Shown: one piece after another, positions 34,501 through 45,564 of the stretch | How positions within the stretch are numbered: the first letter of the stretch is position 1 | Layout of the letters: each line of letters begins with the position of its first letter | Assembly (NCBI GenBank): GCA_037349105.1 | Contig: JAYJMM010000102.1 | Span: forward strand, 3,348,001-3,412,000 | Source of the DNA: Limnomonas spitsbergensis | Lineage: Eukaryota; Chlorophyta; Chlorophyceae; Chlamydomonadales | Direction of reading: 5' to 3' | DNA length: 64,000 nucleotides | Position numbers and translations under genes: made by a program | The notes under the pieces: model-generated | What the model saw: only the letters and a program-made list of their open reading frames with translations | Database searches by the model: none | What the model was told of the DNA's origin: nothing

Positions 34501-36482
34501 ATCGGCGCCAACCGTCTTCTTGTACAAATAGTTGCACGTCTTGACATCCAGGTGGAGTAAGCCATGGTCGTGGAATGCGTCCTTGACGGCAGTGGCGCAC
34601 TTGCGCATGGTGTCGATCACCATGTGGGGGCTGCGTGATGGGCTGCAAAGCAGGGGAGATGCAGCTTGCCATGTCAGTGGTGGGGACAGCGCTAAGGACG
34701 TGCGAGCATGGCTGCTAGCTGGACGAGAGCTATGTCAAAGCTGCTGAAGTTCAGGAGGGAAAGAAAGAGAAAAAAACAGAAAGGCATGGACGGGAAAGTA
34801 CGGAATGTGTGTAAGCAACTTGAGTGGGCCAGGGTATGTACAAATGAAAACAAGAGACAATATTGCTCAAAAAGCTTTTGTTTGAGGAAGAAAAAACTGT
34901 TTTTACCTGTCCACCAGCAGGTCTGTGACTGAGCCATCCATGAGCTCCATGAGGTACCCCATGATTGGGGCCTCAGCCGTCAGACCCAAAGTGTCGTTGA
35001 CAACCAAGGCATAGATCTTGGGGACTTGGTCGCCTTTGCCACGTGCCAGCAGCATATTCTCCACCTCGGGCCAAATGAGATGCTCCAGGCCCGTCTAGAT
35101 CAGCAATGTATGAGGGGGGGAAGGGGGGAAATGAACAAGCGGCAAGGGCAAGGAGGCGCTTGGCATGGTAGCCTTGTCAACCTAACATCCGTATGAAGAG
35201 TGTTTCACTAGACTGAACTGTCATCAACAAGCTATCAATGGTGCCAACTAAGCCAGCCCCCGGTATAGATCATGCCCGTTCTCGTTTGTCTCTGCTAGCT
35301 AGTCGCCTAGTCTGCTTCAAGCCTCCATTCACCACCTTAGCGAGCTTGCAGGCCGTCGGCTTGCCGTTGTGGTCAACGGCGTACAATACGCCACAACCTC
35401 CTTTCGCAATGGGCGCCCCCATGCTAGGTAACAAGCTGTTGAAGCCGGCACGCGGAAGAGGCGGCGGCGGCGGTGATGCCATGGCAGTCTCCTCCAACTC
35501 CATGACTGGGCCCCTCAAGGCCAACAATTCCTCCGCCTGATCCGCCAGCTTCTTATTTGCCTGCATGGCTACTCCTTGCCAGACTTGGCGCATATGCTTT
35601 GAAAGTGCCAGCTCCTGAACTATGGCCTGGTGCTGTACCGTCAGGGCTGCCAGCTCCTTTGTCCGATCAGACAGCATCTGCTCGAAAGATGCAAGCGGCA
35701 TGCTGATGTCCCCATTCTGGTCCCCTCTGCAAGGCAGGATGTGAAAGATAAAGAAGTTGCTTCAGATGAATGCAGCATTACAATCGAAGGCAAATCACTG
35801 GGCAAATCATAGCAAAATGTGATGCCGGTGAGTATTTTGGGCAACTAAAAGTTAACCCAGCCAAGTCATACATGCATGCCTAGGTGCTTCTACCTGACGT
35901 CTTCTGCTTCCCCCTTGCCTGTCAATCGGAATGGTCTTCGACTGTCCTACCTGCTGAACTGTGTATCCGCATCAAGTGCCGAGGATGCTGACGCGGAAGA
36001 GGCGCCCGCCGCTGTGGGCGCCTGCAGATTATTGAGGAATAAGTAAGGTAAGGGAAGGAGGGGCGCAAGAGTAACGTGGACATGCAGGGATACGAAAATC
36101 ATTTCAGCACTGGACCATGGCTTCCGAAATCTGGAGGCGCCAAGCAACCAGTTGTGCGAAAGCGAGTGCGAGACCGCCAAATGCCGCTGGAGGGGAAGCC
36201 TGGCTTACCTCAGCCCTCTCTAACTTGGCAGCCATATCCTAAGATCAGGGGAAATCAGCAATGAGACAAATATAAACAGCAAAGCACTGCGTATCGAGGC
36301 AGGTTTCGAACTGCATGCAATGCGGATGCTTGTCACGGTAGGTGCCAGTCGCATGCAGGGCACCCCTGGTGGCTCCAGAGGTGGATGGTGGGGGCTTATT
36401 GCAACGTGTCCCTTGCAAACATCGTTGGACATGAATCCATTCTGCTTATTACCTGCTGGATGCGCTCCATTTCTTCCCATAG
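31560..36482 (-). repeat. Right arm of the large inverted duplication
   Basis: Reverse complement of about 3126-9160. It lacks the transposon at 3615-4939 but has a family A insertion at 31881-31971 that the left arm lacks. Confidence 0.9.
31881..31971 (+). mobile_element. Family A repeat insertion with about 13-bp flanking duplication
   Basis: GGCTTACGTCAAC (31868-31880) and TGCCTACGTCAAT (31972-31984) flank the insert. The left arm has the single uninterrupted site near 8884-8900. A 29-bp unit ending in the same site is also duplicated just upstream (31825-31880). The length of the flanking repeat suggests a retroposed element. Confidence 0.7.
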
Positions 36483-36509
36483 GCCCGGTGCCTTCCACTC
36501 GTAAGGCAT
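33198..36509 (-). CDS. Protein-kinase-like gene, intact copy (515 aa, 8 exons)
   Basis: Exons 36509-36453, 36238-36209, 36021-35951, 35726-35336, 35094-34907, 34642-34477, 34158-34048 and 33731-33198 join in phase (1,548 nt); the start MPYEWKAPGLWEEMERIQQ is supported by the joined frame. Residues 1-150 are a helical, probably coiled-coil region and a Pro-rich linker. The kinase domain follows: Gly-rich loop AKGGCGVLYA (about 160-169), Lys180 in TACKLAK, catalytic loop HLDVKTCNYL (276-285) with Asp278, Lys280 and Asn283 kept but the HRD Arg replaced by Leu, metal site LGDAG (302-306) in place of DFG, and DPKLRPNM (about 425-432) with the C-lobe Arg. A non-RD, probably active Ser/Thr-type kinase is inferred; substrates are unknown. 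After residue 450 an Ala/Pro/Ser tail follows. The exon 4 donor (AAG|GTGGTG) was chosen because it alone keeps phase. The paralogue at 3129-7669 is broken. Confidence 0.85.
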
Positions 36510-36661
36510 CGATGTAAATATACTGTCCCGTCTAAGACAGGAATGCTTCAAGGTTCAATATAGAAGAATGATAATGTAAGGATCGTGGAGAGAGGGTGTT
36601 TTAATACAGCAGCTGACGCTGAATCCTGAAACCGACTGGCGCCCGTCCTTTCTACTCACAC

Positions 36662-36735
36662 TTCAATGACTGGGCCCTGCTCAAAAAGGCTCGGCCGCGT
36701 GGGCGCCAACTGTCCCTTTGAAAGAAAAGAAACTG
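36662..36735 (+). repeat. Dispersed repeat family A
   Basis: Clear copy: GGGCCCTGCTCAAAAAGGCT, then CGGCCGCGTGGGCGCCAACT and a GAAAGAAAAGAAACTG tail. Confidence 0.85.
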
Positions 36736-38019
36736 AAGGTAAAAGGGAACGAAGGAGAAGAACACAAAGGAAAGAAATACCCACGAGTAAGCCGTACCGG
36801 TACATGTGGAAATATGCACCGCTTTTAGTAACATGTGACCATGCATGTGCATGGTTCCCCGATGTGTTCTTGCCCCGGCCTACGTTATCCGTGATGCTGT
36901 GATATACACTGAGCATGCTCTCAGCGATAATATACTGGCTATGGACCTAAGCAGCAGGGGGTTAGCAGCATGGATCTTTCCAACACAAACTGGTGTTTCC
37001 GAATTTTGGCCAACATGGAAAACAAGTCCGGATGTTTTAGTCCCGGCATTGACCCGTCAGTGATCGGTACAGGACTGGGGCCGTGCTTCTCGGCCAAATG
37101 CCGCTGCTGGCTGGGCGAAGCCGTGGCAGGATAGTACTGCGGCCTCAGCCCTGGGCCAGATGGCAGACCCGGCGGCCAGGCTGGCGGCGGTTTAGCTGGC
37201 GAAGACTGCATCAGCAGCATCAGCCTTGGACAGGGTAGTGGAATGCATGATATACGGTATCATGTTTAGGCCCTTATGAGATGCGGAAACTAAGGTGCTC
37301 TCGTACCTTGATGCTCCCGTGCATGTTACATGAACGTCAATCTTTTGTAAGGAGGATGCTGAAATTGCTTAACCAGTTCTGTACGCAAGGCTGACAGGCT
37401 CAATCCCTGCACTGTTGTGGTGCTGAATAATATTTTGGGATTCGTCTTGGTCTCTTGGACATTCAATTATTATGAGCCACCAGTCCGTTGCACAGACAGG
37501 CTGATACCAGAGGACAGAGCAACGGTCAGCGGCAAGAGGCACGCTGCTGCCAGCGGTGTTGGGTACGGGGGGATAGCGAGCAGGTGGAGATGCGCTACAT
37601 GTATGCTTCCAGTGCCCTAGTGTCAGGGAGCAGTTACGGGAACGGGGGTTGGCAGGTCCTCCGGGCGCTTGCTTTGTGGTTTCTGCTGTGGGCATTGTTG
37701 TGGGTTAGTCTCTAGGGATTCTGAGGTCTCTAGGGATTCTGAGGCGCCTGTCTCGTTTGCCTTTCCGGCCTTCCCTTTTGGTCATTTTCTTTTTTTGCCC
37801 CCTTTTTATTTTCTTCTCCTCTCCCTTCTGATCAGTGGGCGCCCTCGCGGCCAAGCAGGGGTGGGATACGCTTGCTTTCGTGTTTTTGTTTTGTTTTGTA
37901 TGCTTTGTTGAGGGCTACTAGTCTCTAGTGGAACTCAGGTGTCGGACTTGGTTTTCTTTGCCTTCTCGGTCTTTCCTTTTGTTCCTGTCCCCCCCTCTTC
38001 CTTATAGTTTTTTTCTCCC

Positions 38020-38190
38020 TTCTGAACAGTTGGGCGCCCACACGTCCGAGCTTTGAGCGGGCCCAGAGGTGTAACGTTATTGACAGACAGGCTGGGATAT
38101 GAGGTAGTCAATGACATTACACCTCTGGACCCTGCTTAAAAAGGCTCGACCGCGTGGGCGCCCACTTGTCCCGTTGGAAGAAAAGAAACT
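38020..38190. repeat. Two family A copies in inverted (fold-back) arrangement
   Basis: The copy at 38020-38085 is the reverse complement of the one at 38106-38190, with about 20 bp between them. Both carry GGGCGCCCAC, and the outer ends carry AGAAAAGAAAC-type tails or their complement. Confidence 0.8.
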
Positions 38191-38719
38191 GGGATATGAG
38201 ATATGTGCAGCTTCCATCACTCTACCAGGGTGCGAAGGATGGTCAGGTGCTAATCCACGTCCTCCTTTTCATCTGCACATATCGGGGACTTGTTTTCGAA
38301 GTTCTTTTACCATCTGACATTTTCCAACCATCGACACCATTAGAAGCGCAATGCTGAGCTGATTGGAATCAACCTCTACTCCTCTACATAATAATGTTTT
38401 TGACTGGAAATGAAGACTGACTGGCTCTGGAGGCGGGAGGGGAGCAGCCACAGGGGTCGTTGCACATTTTCCGAGGGAATTGGGGTTTTAACTTTTTTTG
38501 CCCCTCCCCCCCCACACCCAACAATCCACCACCCGCTGCCCTTCTTTGTCAACCAATTATGCCTTGGACATGCATCTCTTCAGTTTAAACGCCTGTAATC
38601 AACAGCCAAAAGATGTCCCCAACACAAAAAGGGTATGCACACGTCGCAACGAACATTCCAGGCATACCATTCGCACAATTCGTTCCAGTCTACCTAAAAC
38701 ATGGCTCGGCTGTGTGCCT

Positions 38720-41700
38720 CTATTCTCCGGTGTAGGAGGGGGGGCGCTTTTCGGCGAAAGCCTTCAGTCCCTCCGAGCGGTCCTTACTGTTGAGCAGCTG
38801 GCTGTAGCACGCCTCTTCCACCTTCAACGCGCTCGCCATGTCCACATTCATACCCTGAGACAAAGACCCCAGGGCGGGCAACAGAGGCACCGTATCAATA
38901 CCCAAAATATTTTTTGAACGGAAAGATTCGTCAATATGAGCAAACCTAGCCAAGCCCTTCAGGCACAAGATGCGCAAGGGAACGCCGCCATAAGCCAGTG
39001 CCAGCTAGCAAGACGCGAAAATGACAGAAGGACCTTAAATGAAGGTCCTGGACGGGGCCCTCTAGAGGGACTAGTCAGTCCGTGTAATTCCTTTGGCATG
39101 AGGTTTGCACCCCCATGCCCCAGCCATTAAGTTTAGGTTCTGAAAACCCTTATGAAGGTCCCACGCAATAGGCGGGTTGTCACGCGGGGGGAATTGATGT
39201 CTTTTTCACAATCCTTCTTGCTGCTTTTTAAGAATTCCTCCACATACGCAGCCACTAAGACAGGAGACGTTTGTCTCATTCTAGCGTCTACCAGTGATGC
39301 TTCTACCAACCCTAGTTGGGCAGGAAACACTTTTGGTAATTCAAATAAAGATTATACAATTTGAGGCGATGTCATGAAGCGTCTCTGAGAGCAGTCTCAA
39401 GGATCTAATGACAAACGGTTTCAGAACGAGTGTGCGAGACGCAGTAGTGGGGGCGTAAGAGCATCACCCATGACACACCTTGTACCCATGCATGGAGCTG
39501 CTACGCACACATTTCAGCCATCTGGGTCACGGCAGTACTGCTGCATGGCATAGCCTTACCAAGGCAGCTAATTGTCGACTAAGAAAAAGTGGAACAGAGG
39601 CCCATGCCGGCACACATCCTCTTCAGGCATGGTACTAGGTTGGTGTGAGGAACTGGACAGCAGCAACCACTTTGTCACTTTTTCTTGTTCAAAATTCAAA
39701 AAGCGAATGCCCGGGCATGGTACCGGTACATTTCAAGCTTGCAGGCGCACCTGTGTGATGGCCTCCTTTGCCATCCGCAGGGAGAGGGGTGCGCTGCGAC
39801 AGATGTCCCGTGCAAGCTCTAGGGCCTGTAGAAAATAGGTGTCAAGATGCTTATTAGATGCATGCCATAGTGGCTGCGAGGATGGCAAGGTACACGACTG
39901 CTGAGGTTTAGAAGCATGAGGCAGTGGCAGCAGCGAGAGAGAGATAACTCCAAGGCTGAAGAGGTAAGGCACACAGCTTCTGAGATGTCTGCACGTTACG
40001 ATGGCAGCGGAATAGAAATCACCAGGGCCTACACAGGCAAGGCGCACAGATTATGAGATTTTTGCATGGTGCTGGTGTACATTGGGGGTTCGGGACAAGG
40101 TTGACAATGGCGCGTAACTGTGCAACATTTGAATTTTGTATGTATATGTACATCGTTCGGTACGTGCATGATAAATTTCCATGAGAACAAAATACCGGTG
40201 CTGGTGCCAGCTAATAGAATGTAAACAAGCAGGATGGGTTCTCCGGTGCCCAATCTCATTGGTGTTGCACCACTTTGCTGTGTGACCTTCCAGCACACCA
40301 GCCACAACGCAATCTAGCTACAACTTATCACCGCTATGGCTCTGCTGCGACCTATGTTTTTTCGTTCACCAAGTTGGACATATGCTTTTGTGCTTGTCAG
40401 GCAATTAGAGAGTCATAACCACGGCAGCTACGAACTTGCCGACCCACTTCCTGGACAAGTGGAAACCCTGAATTCCCACCCCCGAACATTTTCCCTCCCC
40501 TATCTACCTTCCCTCTTGGGTGCTCACACCCGAAGCAAACCTCGACACCACTTAAATAAGCCCTTAGCTAGGTCTCCTCCACGCACACACCTACGCACAC
40601 ACACACCTTGGCCACGCCCTAACCCCCCTACACAATACACACACACACTGACAATGCCACCTCTCCACACACTTACACAAAAGGACATACCTTTGTGTAC
40701 GCCTCCCCGCCTTCCGCTGCCCCATGGTCTGCCAGCCCCATCTCCAGCGCCTCCGCCACGCCCACACGCCGGCACGTGAAGATGAGCTCCTTGGCGCGTG
40801 AGATGCCGATGAGGCGGGGCAGCCGCTGCAGAAAAACACACACATGAAAAAAGTGGGGAAACGTGGACCGGGAGACAGTTCCCTGCCCAGCCACAACGCA
40901 CGAGCCAGCAGGGGAGAATATTCCGTCGTGTAAAATGTGCATAGCTCTCCACCTAGAGTCTAAAAAGGACGGGAAGGCCGTCCTGAAATTTGTGCAAGGC
41001 CCGTCATCCTGAAAAGCAAAATACAGAATGCACAGGCAGTGCAGATATTTCCTCCATTTCTCAGGCAGAAACTTGGAATTCCTGTTCTTCCAATCTAGGG
41101 TGGCAAGACACTCTGTTTGGGCATCCACTTCCTTGAACCCTCCAGACTTCCTGTCCATGCTTCCACCTAGCTCCCCTCCAACCAGGATATACTCAGCTGC
41201 TATGGTAGCCCACCTAGTGCTGCGGCCAAACGCGTGGCTTCCTTAATCCTCGCCCCAGAGTGTATTTATTATACTCAGCTGTCCCCTGCCCCCTCCCTAT
41301 CACAGCCCTCTAGTCCCTAGACCCACCTGTGTCCCGCCCGCCCCCGGTATGATGCCCAGCTGCGCCTCAGGGAATGCAAACACAGCCTCCGGTCCAGCCA
41401 CTCGCAGGTCGCAAGCCAGCGCCAGCTCAGCACCTCCGCCGAGTGCCGCACCATCAACAGCCGCGACTGTGGGCATGGGCAGGGCCTGCAGGTGAATCAT
41501 ATCAAAATCCAGTTGTAAACTTCTAACTTCTTGGGGTTGAATGAGGAGGAACAAATCGAACAAATACAAGAAAGTAGAACAACCAAATACCCCTTTTCCA
41601 AAAGACACACAGATGTCACAGGCAGCCCTGCTTGCATATGGGCAAACGCTGACCCAAGCCTTTGTAAGTCTTCAGGAGGGATAAGCCAACAGGTAGATGG

Positions 41701-43363
41701 ACAGCTTCAGTGCTTCTGAGGCAAACACTACGGCACAGTCTGCTGGCTGCTCCCCTCCCTCCCCCCTTCAGAATATCAGGTCATATACAATCCACACCCA
41801 CACTTTGTGTTCACACCTGCATGCCCTTGTCCAGGTCCCTGAATGCGAATATATCACCCTGATCCTAAAACCAGAAAGCTCATTGGGCGCGCATATATCC
41901 ACACACACCTGAAGATCTGTGATGGTCCGTCGGAGACTGCTGACAAACTCAGCTGCCTCCACATGCGTCATGGCAGCTCGCTCTTTCAGGTCGGCGCCGG
42001 CGCAGAAAATGCCTGGAGTTCAAGGGAACATGCTGGTTGGACTCACTGGCATTCCCAGATTACAAGAATCTCAGGTGCGAGCCAACATAATCTCTGGCGT
42101 TCACCAGTGCCTTCCTGCCAGGCAAACCGAAGGTTATATATCCGTTGGCAAGTAGGCAAGTACCCAGTTGTCTCATTCGGCAGGCTGCAAACAGCATGGC
42201 AAACTATCCTGAACGTCACTGCTCCTGCAGGAGAGGGCCACAGAGCCACACCTTCGCAAAGCTCCACGGTGGACAAAATCCCTGAAATGCTTCTTGAAGC
42301 AAACAAAATTGCAGCCCTTTCCAAAGCCAGCTGTCCTCACACAGATTCCTCCTGTCCTGAGCTGCCACCTAATACCGTATCATCAGTCTTAATTGGTTAT
42401 CCACGCGGTATTCAAATGGTCGCAATAACGTGGATGAAGTGGCCTACAAAAACAAGGCCGAAACCAACCGTGGGTCGTCAGAAAATCATATTTAGTGCGG
42501 GAAAAAGTGTGTGTTTTACAGCCCTTTCTCTTCTACCGGTAATTCTGGATGCACGCTATTATTCGCGTCTTTCATGACATGAATGATAGAGTGCAAGTCC
42601 TTCTCTCTGGCAGAGGCCAGCGTGACAGCTAAGCAGACTCAGCTGCGCTGTTTTTGAACCGACTGCCGGTATTTCTGAACTGAGCTGATTCAGCTGTTTT
42701 TAAGTTGGGCTGGTTGGGCTGCTTTGTTACTGAGTCAAGCTGACTGATTTGTTTCTGACCTAAGCTGACACAGCTGTATCTGACAAAAACCAATTTAGAA
42801 TGTGTTTTCATTGAAACCAGTTTTGGTCTAAAAAAAATCTCTGCACCAACTGTGGGTAAAATTAATGATTTTTGAAGGCTACCAATTATAAAGGATACCA
42901 ATTGAGACTGATAGTACGATCAAGTGCATGACATTTTGAATTTCATCGGCAAAGTGCCTCCTGTGAGGGCCTCACCCTGGACAGAGCTCCGCAGTACCAC
43001 GCAGCGCGTCGTCCGCTCCTGGCGCAGGTTGCTGATCGCCTCGGCCAGCTCACGCAGCATCTGCCTCCCGATCGCATTGCGCGCTGCTGGGCGGCAGAGA
43101 GTGATCACGGACACACCCTCGTGCGGCCCGCTCAGCGGTTCAACGCTGACGTGGAGTGATGGCTGCGGGCGCTCGGGCTGTTCCACCTTCGTGGACACGC
43201 CACGGGGGCCACTGGCCCAGGCTTTGGGCAGGGCTGACTCATATGCCGCTGGGGCTGCAGCTGCCTCAAGCCGGAATGCACTGATACCTAACGCACAGAA
43301 TGAGGACATCAGGCCTCCTCCACCCAGACGCGACAGTCTGAGCGCTTGCGGCATGGCTGACAT
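38720..43363 (-). CDS. AUH: Methylglutaconyl-CoA hydratase / enoyl-CoA hydratase, probably mitochondrial (331 aa, 6 exons)
   Basis: Exons 43363-42976, 42012-41909, 41485-41327, 40825-40691, 39825-39751 and 38854-38720 join in phase (996 nt, as long as animal AUH). Crotonase hallmarks: [18 protein letters not shown], then [14 protein letters not shown] (substrate and oxyanion region), [15 protein letters not shown] with Glu184 and [20 protein letters not shown] with Glu204, a 20-residue spacing as for the two catalytic Glu of enoyl-CoA hydratase. Reaction: hydration of 3-methylglutaconyl-CoA to HMG-CoA in leucine breakdown, or of another enoyl-CoA; the ADLKER motif favours AUH. The first 60 residues are rich in Arg/Ala/Ser/Leu and fit a mitochondrial presequence. 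Intron 1 holds a 0.4-kb repeat also present in the kinesin gene. The ATG lies 63 bp after the stop of the small membrane-peptide gene. Confidence 0.95.
42463..42880 (+). repeat. Dispersed repeat family C, copy in hydratase intron 1
   Basis: Same sequence, in reverse orientation, as 50100-50530 in a kinesin intron. Starts near AAACCAACCGTGGGT and has a similar CACCAACTGTGGGT near its other end. The interior is rich in AGCTGA/AGCTCAG words. Confidence 0.85.
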
Positions 43364-43426
43364 GGTGTGACCGGGGGCTCTAGACTTGAGTGCGCCGGTG
43401 CGATGGACCTTGCTTTTTTAAGCCCC

Positions 43427-43814
43427 TCAAGGTTGCCCTCTGAGGGGCCGCGCTGCCAACGGAAGCTTCTTCTTGGTGAAGGCGTAGGCCAGTGGCAAGA
43501 TCTGTGAGGTGTCCACATGGCAAGAGGGGTCAGCCGGAGTCGGGGAACAGCAAGTCTTCATCCCGCATGACGTTCGAGAGATAGATGCAACTTACAACGA
43601 ACAGGATGAGGAACAGCACGGCGAGGATGTATCGGACGGGGCCTGCACAGAAAGGAGACAACAACAACGCTGTCAATCATGGCTCGCTCGGAAGTCCCCA
43701 GCTACATTACGTTCACGTCAACACAATAAACGAGTAAGCTCGTGGATAGGAATAAACGATTAATCCATACACACTGAACTGCAGCCCTCACTTACTCGGC
43801 GATTCCACCTGCAT
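43427..43814 (-). CDS. 46-residue single-pass membrane peptide (3 exons)
   Basis: Exons 43814-43796 (19 nt), 43642-43596 (47 nt) and 43501-43427 (75 nt) join exactly in phase, with strong donors (GTAAGT twice) and good acceptors (CTGTGCAG, CCTCACAG). The product begins MQVESPSPVRYILAVLFL, has one membrane helix of about 20 residues (positions 10-30) and a short basic tail (TKKKLPLAARPLRGQP). It resembles small conserved membrane peptides of eukaryotes in size only; I do not recognise it. The phase match across three exons with a continuous helix is the evidence that it is real. It lies head to tail with the hydratase gene, 63 bp away. Confidence 0.6.
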
Positions 43815-44193
43815 GGGTACCAAAAATATTCAAAACTTGATACTGGCCAGCATTCGTGCTAGATCCCATCATTTTTTATCATATAAGTAGCAGGACTCAC
43901 GGGCATCACTTGCAGATCCACGTCACCAGCGAGCTATTGTCGCGAGGCTTTGGGAAACTGCTAGGCTGGTAGGACGAGCCGAAGGTGACCCAGAAGCAAG
44001 AATCACAGCCAGCCTTGCCTGAATTACTGCGGTAATGGCGTAGGGGAGAAGATGAGGGGAAGCAGAGATCATGCCCCTGTGTACCGCGAAGTCCATGTGA
44101 CGTACTTATAACAGAATTACAGTGCGCGATCTCAGGTGGTGCAAGCTTGAATAGTGTTGGAACAGCTAGATCAGGCAATCAAGAAACGTCTGA
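43815..44193. promoter_or_regulatory. Probable shared promoter region between divergent genes
   Basis: 379 bp separate the start codons of the minus-strand membrane peptide and the plus-strand repeat protein, so both promoters must lie here. No named element stands out. Confidence 0.4.
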
Positions 44194-45564
44194 ATGTCCC
44201 CGGATTGCTCCTCCTCTGATCTCAGCAGCGATGAAGAGGAAGATCACTTGAGAGCCATTGCTGCCAGGCCCATAAAGGTAAGGGTCGAGAATAGCAAATC
44301 AGAAAATATGGACGCACGTGATTCCAATTCTGATAATATGACAATAGTTTATCCAAACGCCCCCCCCAACCCTCTGCGTTTCGCGTCTGCGTTTGCGTTT
44401 GCACTTCCAAACGCAACGTAGTCTGACCTTTCCCTTGCACGTATGCAATGAAAAGGCAACATCAACTCGTGCACGTATGGGTACAGCATACCATCATGCT
44501 TATTCACCTTCTCAGCTCCCGCCCAACATCCAGTCTCAGGCACTGCTCTGCGCATTGTGGCCCAGGGACGGCAGATACAATGTGGAGAATGAAATGCCCC
44601 TCGCACCTAGAAGCGAGCCTGCCCCATGTCCACCCGTGCTGCACGTCTCAAAGCTACCCGCTCATGTCACATCTTCTCGCCTCCGTCACACTGGATTGCC
44701 CAGGTGCTGAAATACATTGCAGCTATTCGTGGAGCGGTGGAGCTTGGATGGCTAAAGAAGATCTTGAGGCGCTGTGAGAAGGATATTGAGAACCACCTTG
44801 AGGCTGGCGTGGATGAAGCACATCCGTTTCGCCAGCAGCATGAGGAACATCACATGAATCACAGCCAGAAACAGCAGGAGCAGCAGCATCAACCTCTTTT
44901 GGCGGCACGGCACACTCAGGCATTGGCGGCCTTGCCGATTCCGACCCAGGGTGACATCGGCAGAGGTGGGGAACTGGCCACAAAGAGGAAGAGGCAGCAG
45001 CATGAGGAACATAACATGAAGCACGGCCAGAAACAGCAGAAGCAGCAGCAGCAGCCTCTTTCGGCATATCACAATCGGGCATTGGCGGCCTTGCCGATTC
45101 CGACCCAGGGTGACATCGGCAGAGGCGGGGCACTGGCCGCGAAGGGGAAGAGGCAGCAGCATGAGGAACATAACATGAAGCACGGCCAGAAACAGCAGAA
45201 GCAGCAGAAACAGCAGAAGCAGCAGAAACAGCAGAAGCAGCAGAAGCAGCCTCTTTCGGCAGCACATCACAATCGGGCAACGGCGGCCTTGCCGTTTCCG
45301 ACCCAGGGTGACATCGGCAGAGGCAGGGCACTGGCCACGAAAACGAAGAGGCAGCAGCATGAGGAACATCACATGAAGCATGGCCAGAAACAGCAGAAAC
45401 AGCAGAAGCAGAAGCCTCTTTCGGCAGCACGTCACACTCGGGCATTGGCGGCCTTGCCGATTCAGACCCGGGGTGACATCGGCAGAGGCGGGGCGCTGGC
45501 CACGAAAAGGAAGAGGCAGCGACGGCGCGGAGGGCCCGGTAATGGTGATGTGCTGCGGCAGTGA
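44194..45564 (+). CDS. Q/K/H-rich tandem-repeat protein (314 aa, 2 exons)
   Basis: Exon 1 (44194-44277, 28 codons, donor AAG|GTAAGG) joins in phase to 44704-45564. The N-terminus is acidic (SSSDLSSDEEEDH, residues 6-18). A helical stretch beginning KYIAAIRGAVELGWLKK and a run EKDIENHLEA follow. The rest is four repeats of 53-66 residues, each starting RQQHEEHHMKHGQKQQ and ending DIGRGGALATKRK. The length differences come from (KQQ)n runs. No catalytic motif. The acidic start and basic repeats with KRK clusters suggest a nuclear or nucleic-acid-binding protein; this is inference. Minus-strand frames of up to 308 codons over the repeat are shadows. Confidence 0.55.
44830..45513 (+). repeat. Coding tandem array, four units of 162, 159, 198 and 165 bp
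   Basis: Units start at 44830, 44992, 45151 and 45349. The third carries an expanded CAGAAGCAG microsatellite. All unit lengths are multiples of three, which supports selection on the frame. Confidence 0.9.

Larger units (their letters stand above)
36510..38719. other. No convincing gene; several family A repeats
   Basis: Family A copies at 36662-36735 (+), 37800-37860 (-), 38020-38085 (-) and 38106-38190 (+). An 18-bp doublet GTCTCTAGGGATTCTGAG lies at 37708-37743. Presumably includes the promoter of the intact kinase gene (just above 36509). Confidence 0.5.

Noticed and set aside
40524..41158. Long minus-strand frames of 101-161 codons
   Set aside because: Only 40691-40825 is coding (hydratase exon 4); the rest is intron with CA-rich repeats.
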